Shown here: positions 56,339 through 64,000 of the stretch, one piece after another
How positions within the stretch are numbered: the first letter of the stretch is position 1
How the letters are laid out: every line of letters starts with the position of its first letter
Assembly (NCBI GenBank): GCA_964059195.1
Contig: CAXKWD010000004.1
Coordinates: forward strand, 121,306,043-121,370,042
Direction of reading: 5' to 3'
DNA from: Ectobius pallidus
Lineage: Eukaryota > Arthropoda > Insecta > Blattodea > Ectobiidae
Length of the DNA stretch: 64,000 nt
Notes under the pieces: model-generated
The model's input: only the letters and a program-made list of their open reading frames with translations
What the model was told of the DNA's origin: nothing
Databases searched by the model: none
Made by a program: the position numbers and the translations under genes

Positions 56339-57500
56339 GATACACTATGATATCGATTATTTTCTTCAGAAAATTATTAGTCATGATATATATATCACTG
56401 CTGCTTGATATCTTAAGTTTGGAAACAATCTTCAGTACCTCATCAACCGTGACTTCACTCCAGTGTAAATTTACACTATTGAGGCTATGATTCATTAAAA
56501 GTTGCATATAAGATATATTAGATTCAGTAATTTTTGACCGAATATCGTCAACACAATTTATAAAATAATTACTAAACGATTCTGCTGAAAGTGGAATGTT
56601 CTTCTTATTAGAACTGCATTCTTTAGCTTTATTTATGATTGACCATGCGGTCTTGCATTTATTCTCAGAGTTATTAATTAAACTTATGTTATGATGTAAT
56701 TTAGCCTCCGTAAGTTTGTCTTTGTAATCCTTTCTAAGTTTGAGATAACATTGTTATTAGTTGACCCAGATTTTTTGTAGATATCATATGATAACATTAA
56801 TTGTTGTTTCAGGACCTTTAACTCATTGGTGTACCAAGGGTTATTTCGTTTTCTACAATTACTTATCAATTTCTTTTTAATCTTAAAGCAATCGTTAAAT
56901 CCATTAAGTAGTACATTAAAAACTTATGAAAAAATTCCTCTGAAGATATGTTAAAATCATTTAGAAATATATCCCAGTCAATTGTGTTCATCATAATTTT
57001 AAAATTCACAACTTCATAATCGGTAAAACTTCTGTAAGTAATTTATTTATACTCTGTTTGACTTATGTTCGATAAGTCAGTTGAGAAAATAACAGCGGAG
57101 TGGTCAGAGTACACAAAGTGAGATATATTAATGGAGCAGTTATTAGCAGAAATGTTCGAGAAAACATTATCTAAGCAGGCAGTTTCTCGTGTGGGTTCAA
57201 AATTGTGACATGTAAATCCAAATTCCAGGAGCAAATTCTTAAATTTGGTTACTATTCTTTTTCTTTTGGTAATATCAAAATCGGAGTTTATATCTCCTCC
57301 AATAACAATTTTGTATTTCGTCCATTGCTCCAAGTAAGTTAAAAGGCTATTTAGCTTGAGTAAGTATACATTGGTATATTAATTATTACATTGGTATCTC
57401 CAAGAGGAGTACGACAGACAGTCACAATAATCAACTTAACACTATCTACGATAGCCGCAGGCCTCAAAATGTTTTTCACAAGTAAAATTCTGTATGTCTA
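56339..57500 (-). pseudogene. CR1/L2-like LINE, endonuclease and linker
   Basis: The minus strand reads AAIVDSVKLIIVTVCRTPLG, a stop, YKIVIGGDINSDFDI, ACLDNVFSNISANN and FVYSDHSAVIFSTD, an APE-type endonuclease with the GGD and SDH motifs. After shifts the linker reads NNPWYTNELKVLKQQLMLSY, WSEVTVDEVLKIVSKLKISS and IIDIIVYPLT, where the hAT element cuts it. The N-terminal third of the endonuclease is missing. Together with 52937-53631 and 50445-50870 this makes one LINE copy spread over 7 kb. Confidence 0.85.
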
Positions 57501-57589
57501 ATTTTCTAGAGATAATATCGTCACAATTCCTACAATACTTTTGGAATGCTGGAAAACAACTAAAAACTAGGATGAATTTATATACATGA

Positions 57590-58463
57590 CATTACGTGGA
57601 AAAGCCCAACCAATCGAAATCTGAATATTTTATGAGAATGGTTATGGTAGCAAGAATGTTACACCCACCCCTACCTGAACACGAAATCGTTGCGTTGTTA
57701 TGTAAACATTTTGAGGCGGAAACGCGTAATATATTATTAGTGTCAAAATTCACTACCATTAAGGAAACTTTGGAATTACTTGTAAACATGGAGATGTATA
57801 CAACGAAGGATGAGGATAATACGAGAAGGGATTATGCGAACATAGGTAGATATATGCATATGTATTCAAATCAGTATCAACCAGATCAAAACTTACAGTA
57901 CAATCAGAGAGGAAGAGGAGATAATACTCAGAATTAATTTTAGGAAAGGACCTAATTATAATAATAGGAATTATGAAAGAGGGGCAACGCAACAAATGAA
58001 TGCATAGCAGGTAAATGACCCGACTGGAAATAGGCCTAGGCGTAATGACCCTGGAAGTGGACAACATAACAGGAATGTACGTGAGAATGAAAGGGGCGAT
58101 TCTGGGATTAACTATGACCTTAACGGCAGGGCAAACTTAAATCCCCAGACAAGAGAATTTCAAAGTCGAGTATATGACAATGGTAGTCTAAGGGCTAACC
58201 AAAATTTAAACTACTAACACACAGTATCGAGAGCCTGGATGCTGTAGAAACATTATCACCTAATTGCTTGGTAGGGTTCAATAATAATAATAAAGAAATG
58301 AGAAGGATAGTAAGTGATACAGTAACAAATGTAATGTCAATTGATGTACGCAAGGAAGACAGAGATATTGATATAAGAAGGAAAATAAAACATCCACCAT
58401 TAATTGAAGTACAGATAGGGAATGAAATAATTTCAGCTATGATTGATACGGGAGCAACAAATA
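57590..58463 (+). pseudogene. Gypsy-type LTR retrotransposon: Gag end and protease start
   Basis: KSEYFMRMVMVARMLHPPLP, EHEIVALLCKHFEAETRNIL and IKETLELLVNMEMY form the end of a retrotransposon Gag capsid domain, followed by an Asn/Arg/Gly-rich tail (YNQRGRGDNTQN) with no CCHC zinc knuckle. After shifts, MSIDVRKEDRDIDIRRKIKH leads to PPLIEVQIGNEII and the protease active site IDTGAT. There the DD41D mariner interrupts the frame. No 5' LTR was identified; the element starts abruptly beside the LINE. Confidence 0.72.
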
Positions 58464-59773
58464 CAGGGTGGGGTAGAGGAACTTGCTTATTTAGAAATTT
58501 AATATAAAAAAAAGTAATGCAGATATGTAATTAATTCTTTAAACAGCATCAAGTACAACATTTAAATTTTATGTTTACACTGTTTTGAAAATGATATCAG
58601 GCAGATGGCGTCCATTATTCTCAATACACTGCGTTAGTCGAACTCGGAAGTTTCGTCCAACTCTTTCCAGCATATCGATGGGTATGTTGGCAATAGCTTG
58701 ATGAATATTGTTCTTCAGGTGAGCCAGGGTCCTAGGACGATTGTTGTAAACAAGTGATTTTAGATAGTCCCATAAAAAATAGTCGCAAGGGGCTAAATCA
58801 GGGGACCGTGCTGGCCAGTGCAGATCACCCCTCAAGGAGATGAGGCATCCTGGGAAGTGATGACGCAAAACAGTCATTGACACATGCGGTGTGTGCCGTG
58901 ACACCGTCCTGCTGGAACCATACATCTCCCACATCCATCTCGTTGGGTGTTGGCAGGAAAAACTCCTGAATCATGTGGAGATATGGGTCAGAAGTCACCA
59001 AAACAGCCCGTTCGTTTTCTTCAAAAAACCATGGACCAATTAATCCAACTTGTGACAGTGCACACCAAACAGTTACACGTTGTGAATGTAAGAGACACTC
59101 ATGACGTTGTCTGGGATTATCAAGGCTCCAATAGCGCATGTTCTGCTTATTTACAGATCCCGAAAGATGGAAGTGAGCCTCATCACTGAAGAAAACAAGT
59201 GCGTCATGAGGCATGCCAAGAAGCGCCTCACATGCATTTTCTTGAGCAACAAAATCATGTGGATTAAGTTCCTGCACCACAGCCAACTTGTTCATTTCAG
59301 CTCTTCATGAAGGATTCGCCTCATAGAATAAGCAGACAACCCAACAGCAGCTGCATGTTTACGGGCAGAGCGCTGAGGGGATCGCAAAACAGAAAGCCTT
59401 ACCATGTCAATGTTTTGGGGTGATCTTGCTGTTCGTGGAAGTCCAGGTTTTTTTTTTCACATCACCAGTTTCCCTGAAGTTGTTTACCCATGAAACAATC
59501 GACTGCCGGCCAGGAACACGACCACAGGACGCAATATTGAAATGCTTAAAGAATGCACGTTGCGTGGCGATGATTGAACGTCCATTTGAAAAATATACTT
59601 CGACACCGAATGCACGCTCCAGCTTCGTCCACTCCATGACACTAACTAAACCAAGCTTAGATAAAACTTGACGACGCATCCTCTCGAATGTACCTACCCC
59701 CACCCATCTCGAAGCAACAATTGCTTCAGGGCGCCAAATTCAAATAAGCAAGTTGCTCTGCCCCACCTTCTAG
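58464..59773 (-). mobile_element. Tc1/mariner-superfamily element, DD41D type, TA duplication
   Basis: TA borders both ends (58462-58463 and 59774-59775). Imperfect terminal repeats share AACTTGCTTATTT and GGTGGGG. The element lies exactly within the protease codons of a gypsy element, whose frame is continuous when it is omitted. It has a single minus-strand transposase, broken by frameshifts. Confidence 0.9.
58575..59703 (-). pseudogene. DD41D mariner-like transposase
   Basis: The N-terminus (59703 down) contains FSNGRSIIATQRAFFKHFNI and VPGRQSIVSWVNNFRETG, a helix-turn-helix domain. After shifts, MNKLAVVQELNPHDF and FSDEAHFHLSGSVNKQN carry the first Asp, and VGDVWFQQDGVTAHTA the second. 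A frameshift near 58880 precedes LHWPARSPDLAPCDYFLWDY with the third. Allowing for the shift, 41 residues separate the second and third Asp. The C-terminus (FRVRLTQCIENNGRHLPDII) is complete. Confidence 0.85.
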
Positions 59774-59775
59774 TA

Positions 59776-60171
59776 TTTGTTCACAGGAATTGTTTGATAG
59801 ATTGATTAAGAAGAAAACTAATATTCACTATGTAGATGCGGTCGGGATATACTGTAATACAGCAATTAGTACAAAGCAATTCAAGATAATATATCAGTGT
59901 ATGTTAACGGTGAATATAAGTGGCCATGATATTGAATTATATATGTTCACGGTAAAAGGTTTGCAGAATGAGTTATTACTTGGGTATAATTTCTTAGAGG
60001 AATATGGATTGATAATTAATTTTGATAAACATGATGGAAGCAGGCATTAAACTATATAAAATAGACAGCTATAATAGTAAATGCAACGGAGCTGAAAGAG
60101 CATTGAGAGATGTGGGAGTATATTTGAGGGTGTTATGTCATAACCGAAACACGAAATGGGTAGAATACTGT
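59776..60171 (+). pseudogene. Gypsy element: protease end fused to integrase core end
   Basis: ELFDRLIKKKTNIHYVDAVG and NELLLGYNFLEEYGLIINFD complete the protease. After about 30 unassigned bases the next recognisable peptide is GAERALRDVGVYLRVLCHNR, which belongs to the end of the integrase catalytic core. Reverse transcriptase, RNase H and most of integrase are therefore deleted here. The unclassified repeat inserts at 60172. Confidence 0.6.
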
Positions 60172-61565
60172 TACAGGTCATATCCTCCCCTTGACTGACA
60201 ATATGAATCCTACAGCATAGTCTTCCCACATAACACACCCAACTTTAAATATTAATTACTCAATAAAGAAAGTAGCGACAACAAAACTAATTACATCAAT
60301 CAATAGAGAACAACACCCGCTACAGTTTCATATACAACACCAAACTTTTAATTAACCCTTTATATCATTTTAATAGAATAACATTAATAACTCTCTTAAT
60401 TTTCATCACACCAATTACAGACTAACATCATTAGAAGCGGAATAAATTAACACATCAGGATAAAACAACAAATACTATGATAACCTTTAGTTATCAGAGT
60501 TATTGATACAAATACATAAATGGCACCCCGCCTACTTCCGGTGTTCTAGACAGGCTGACGCTGGCCAGTTTGACACTTCTTAAAATTAATTACCCACGCG
60601 AAGTTAGCGTTCCCAAGCGCATAGAAACGAATTTTAGTTTAAACATACTAGCAGACCGATGTATTTTACACCAATTAGGAATAACTTAAACAGTAAGACA
60701 ACCAATAGGAACTTTTCACCCCCACCACCTATAGAGTAGATATTATCAAAGAACCCCCAGAATACGCCATCATTAGATCAGACAACTTGAGACAACACCA
60801 CAACACTTCGACACAGCCCTCAGCTGAAACAATCTTATAACATGGACTAACTCCGTAAGATAATTGTATTTATTTAACTTCGAGTGAAGAATATCCGCGC
60901 ATTATAAATGGATCATTAGATAGTAATAAAACATCGCAGCGCGTCAGTTAATATCAATATATCTACATAGATTATAATTGATTTAGTAAATGAAGAATTT
61001 ACCGCTTAAGTATAAACTTTAAGTGAGTCATACGAGTGATTAAGTTAGACAAGAAGAATATTATCAGAATAGACAGTCCGCGCGATAAAAATAGAAACGA
61101 CGATATATTAATTGTTCACATAAATAAATAGTTAAAAGCGCGTAGGAATAACGAAGTAACTAATATTACAATATTTGACATTGTTATAAAGTGTTTGACA
61201 AATAACAACCAATGACGAAATTTACATTATCACTGTGAACTTATATCATCTAACCTAAAGACTCAAGAACGTTACTTCTGCATTTAAGCAACTAAATTTT
61301 GGAAACAATATATTACATTGAAAGTACGTTAACTATTTTACTTGACCTAAATTCCTAGCATCGATCCCTCATCAGTTACTCTACCACCTCGATATTTCTC
61401 TAGCTACGACCCTGATATAGAATCTCATGTGATATCTACCCACTGAGCAACATAGCCGGCAATCCCAGATTACTTCGTATAAAATTAATACCCCACATTT
61501 AAGGCACAATCAAAGAACATCTATAAATTGGCTTCCCAACTAACCTGATACAGTCGGACGGTTAT
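60172..61565. mobile_element. Unclassified 1394-bp repeat, copy 2, with 8-bp flanking repeat
   Basis: AATACTGT lies on both sides (60164-60171 and 61566-61573). The integrase reading (KWVEYC) before it continues with IEKVINHSIHPS after it. Ends are TTACAGGTCATATC and CGGACGGTTAT, without obvious inverted repeats. If the duplication is only 5 bp (AATAC), the element would start TGTTACAGG, which is LTR-like. It is noncoding. The partner is at 33490-34800. Confidence 0.7.
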
Positions 61566-61616
61566 AATACTGTGAGCCTATTGAAAAGGTAATTAATCAT
61601 AGTATACATCCTTCAA

Positions 61617-61970
61617 TTGGTAGTAGTAGTAGTAGTAAATGATTTATTTTGCCTGGCAGAGTTAAGGCCATAAGGCCTTCTCTTCCACTCAACCAGGTTT
61701 CAGAAAATATATACAATGTAGGTTTACATAAATAGCAAATTAGTGAGTAAGAGACTTATGACTAATACTAAGACTAAGGTTAAGGCTAATCATAATAATA
61801 AATTAAATAAAAAGCATAGGTTTCATAAAAAGCATAGGCTTCATAGAGAGCGTAAGTGTCATCAAAGAAAATAATAATATAGTAATAATGTTACAAGTAA
61901 AACAAGGAATATGTAAAATTATGTTATAATGGAAATTTAAGTCTAGCTGTAGATACGTTATAGACTTAGA
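61617..61970 (-). mobile_element. LINE 3' UTR fragment with (TAC)n tail
   Basis: On the minus strand CTGGTTGAGTGGAAGAGAAG and GGCCTTAACTCTGCCAGGCA precede TAAATCATTTACTACTACTA, a LINE 3' end known from many insect genomes. It lies between two parts of the integrase C-terminal coding sequence. Confidence 0.65.
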
Positions 61971-61974
61971 TTTG

Positions 61975-62372
61975 GTACAGCACCTGTTAAGTTAATGACA
62001 GGTGAAGAACCTGAGAAACTGGTCTCAGAACTGCCAGAACCAATACTGGAAGGTGATAGGCTAGAATCTATTGAAGAGGCGTGCAATAAAGCAATTATAA
62101 AGATAAGAAACAGAGTAGAGAAGATAAAGTTGAAGAAACTTTCGTATAAAACATTGTGGGAACCTAACATCGGAGATTCGGTTTTGTTGAGGAATAAACC
62201 TTTATCTAATGCTTCTAAGCGCTTAAATGTAAGATTGTTTTTATTGTACCATGGTCCGTATCATATAATAAATATATTTAATAATGTATGTTATGAATTG
62301 TATGATCCAGTAAAAAAGAAAGTATTAGGAAGGTTTAACAAGAGTCAATTGAAAGAGTTTAAGAGTCAATAA
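61975..62372 (+). pseudogene. Gypsy element: integrase C-terminal domain
   Basis: RFGTAPVKLMTGEEPEKLVS, IEEACNKAIIKIRNRVEKIK, GDSVLLRNKPLSNASKRLN and FLLYHGPYHIINIF form the end of a gypsy integrase with a GPY-like motif. The frame ends GRFNKSQLKEFKSQ with a stop at 62370-62372. The reading is clean apart from the LINE insertion just upstream. Confidence 0.75.
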
Positions 62373-63038
62373 CAATGTTAGTTGGAAATATTATGCATGT
62401 ACTTGAGTAGTTTATTGCGCTATGCAGGATAAAATATAAATGAATGTACCATACGTGTATAAGGTTATTCAAACGATTAGGTGAACTATGTGACAAAAAC
62501 ATACAAAGTGAAATAATATCACGTGAAAATGGAGAAAACACTAAATCGATTGTGTAAACTTAAGTGTTAAGTGAATCGTGACTTGAACGTTTAAATACTT
62601 AAGTAATGAATTCTAAAATTACAATTTTGAAGAAATGAACTAGTTACATCATTATAGTACACTATTACATAATAGACATATATGAAACTGTTATTTTACA
62701 GAGTTACAAAAGATCAAACATAAGATAGTATGATAATGTAGCATTATAGATAAGCATTGTATAGAAATAAGATGTTAACTAGAAACGGTAGTCAGGTGAA
62801 CAAAAAGGTAACCCAGGTAAAATGTTGTGAATAGAGGAGAAAAGAGGAGGTACACTAAGGGTTGACCAGAACAGTAGAATTAAATTGTTACATGTTGAAC
62901 TAGGAAATAAGCAAATTCAAGAAAATACAAAAATAAAGTCATAATAATGTATACTGGTAATTGAAGGAAAGAATGAATATTTGCCAAATATATCATCACC
63001 TACGATGACGAATATTTAACAACCATTCATTGGGCAGT
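62373..63038. other. Noncoding 3' region of gypsy element, no gene recognised
   Basis: It is AT-rich with no open frame of note. It lies between the integrase stop and repeat A and probably belongs to the element. Confidence 0.4.
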
Positions 63039-63605
63039 ATATGAGGAATTTTACTAGTCATTAAGATCTCATATTAGATTTCAATATAAGTATATATCTT
63101 TGTAAAATAATTTGGTAGTGCATGCGAATATAAGGTAGAACCAATGCCAGTTTTACATTAACCAGAAATCGGCTTAGAAAAGGAAGAGCCATAAAATCAA
63201 AACATTGGAGAAAAGGTATGAAGAGACTGGTAGAGTTTGAATGACAGTTCAATAAGTAGAGGATTTATGGCAAGGATTAAAGAAAATCCCATTAAGAGCA
63301 GTGGACTTCCTAACTATGTCTGACAAATAGAATAAGCAAGAAAGATTTAAGATAATTTTGTGAGACTTTACAATATTTTAATTAGTGGGGCGAGTCTATT
63401 TTAAAGCTAGCCAATAGAAAATAATTGCTTCTATTCTCAAGGCGAGAGTACCACGAGAATATAACCAATAAAATAATCAATATTATGTGGCTTAGCAAAG
63501 TTAGACTGTTTGTATGTAATATGTAAGTAGTCTGCAATTATAGTCGACAGACAGAAGTTCACCAGTCGTCACAGAGTGAAGTTGTGATATCATCATAGCA
63601 GACTA
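63039..63605 (+). repeat. Dispersed repeat A, copy 2
   Basis: It is near-identical to 41937-42474 with one extra segment of about 25 bp (CTCAAGGCGAGAGTACC). Its position about 670 bp after the integrase stop fits the 3' noncoding part or LTR of the gypsy element. Confidence 0.8.
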
Positions 63606-64000
63606 AAACCGTGAGTAATTGTTTAGGCTACAGAATGCCGTAGCAACTTAAATTAGTCAGATACGATGCGTCATATCGACATATTGAAAATAAAGACATT
63701 ACCTAGATAGCACGCGTAAATAGATCAAACTCAAAAACATTTACAAGACAGAATCGAATCACTTGGCTAGCTTGAATTAGGCTCCAATACATGTCAGGAT
63801 ATTTCATGTGAAAACTTTATTATGCAGTATACTTTTGTATCATTTAATATTCAATAAATGTGTTTGATAGTTAATGGACATCCTGTTGTCATCCTGTTCA
63901 TTATCGGTACGAATATTTGCCAACTCCCTGTGATAAGAGGTATGTGTCTCCGACTAAGCTGGTGTTAATTACATCGTGTGCAATAATTATATCATCGGAA
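63606..64000 (+). repeat. Dispersed repeat B, direct copy running off the window
   Basis: It is the reverse complement of 43995-45750 without the mariner. It directly follows A and continues to the last base, so its right end is unknown. It contains an AATAAA sequence (CAATAAATGTG) near 63850. Confidence 0.8.

Overview
This window looks like nuclear DNA of an arthropod, most likely an insect with a large, repeat-rich genome. It is AT-rich, has no bacterial gene organisation, and nearly every recognisable coding stretch belongs to a eukaryotic transposable element (TE) family common in insects. These include a Ty3/gypsy element of CsRn1 type, several LINE groups (Jockey/CR1/L2-like, I-like with RNase H, RTE-like), a Penelope-like element, mariner/Tc1, hAT, MULE and PIF/Harbinger-like DNA transposons, and SINE-like insertions. 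I see no complete single-copy host gene, no rRNA, no genuine tRNA and no CRISPR array. The species cannot be named from the sequence alone.

Layout. 1-6.9 kb: AT-rich DNA with an hAT-like MITE (1973-2622), a broken MULE transposase with C2H2 fingers (2923-4817), two short tandem arrays and a GC-rich promoter-like patch near 6.06-6.24 kb. 6.9-12.4 kb: a CsRn1-type LTR retrotransposon (6953-11699) sits inside a roughly 184-bp tandem repeat. 13.8-19 kb: SINE-like and foldback repeats, then decayed LINE ORF1/ORF2 pieces and a Penelope GIY-YIG endonuclease. 19.8-24.4 kb: an arthropod gene-family copy split by a truncated LINE, followed by an intact 700-codon DUF7869-like reading frame. 25.1-31.4 kb: an RTE-like LINE on the minus strand, a head-to-head mariner composite, and an I-like LINE split by a Harbinger-like element that itself carries an hAT MITE. 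31.8-41.9 kb: the 5' half of a second I-like LINE, opened in its 5' UTR by a 6.5-kb unit with matching ends (31932-38448) full of further repeats. 41.9-49 kb: a repeat shared with the right end of the window, a LINE, a mariner, LINE 3' ends and a Tc1-like transposase broken by a SINE. 49.4-57.5 kb: a 2A-motif LINE ORF1 and a minus-strand LINE cut by two hAT elements. 57.6-64 kb: a second gypsy element missing its reverse transcriptase and interrupted by a DD41D mariner, an unclassified 1.39-kb repeat and a LINE tail.

How it fits together. The genes do not form a pathway. The window is a layered record of insertions. The best evidence comes from target-site duplications (8 bp hAT, TA mariner, TTA Harbinger, 4 bp gypsy) and from reading frames that become continuous when an insertion is mentally removed. 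The strongest candidates for something undescribed are the 6.5-kb TIR unit, the unclassified 1.39-kb repeat pair, the intact DUF7869-like frame and the 2A-like motif in two separate LINE ORF1s. The dense nesting on both strands also makes the region a candidate heterochromatic or piRNA-producing locus, which is inference only.
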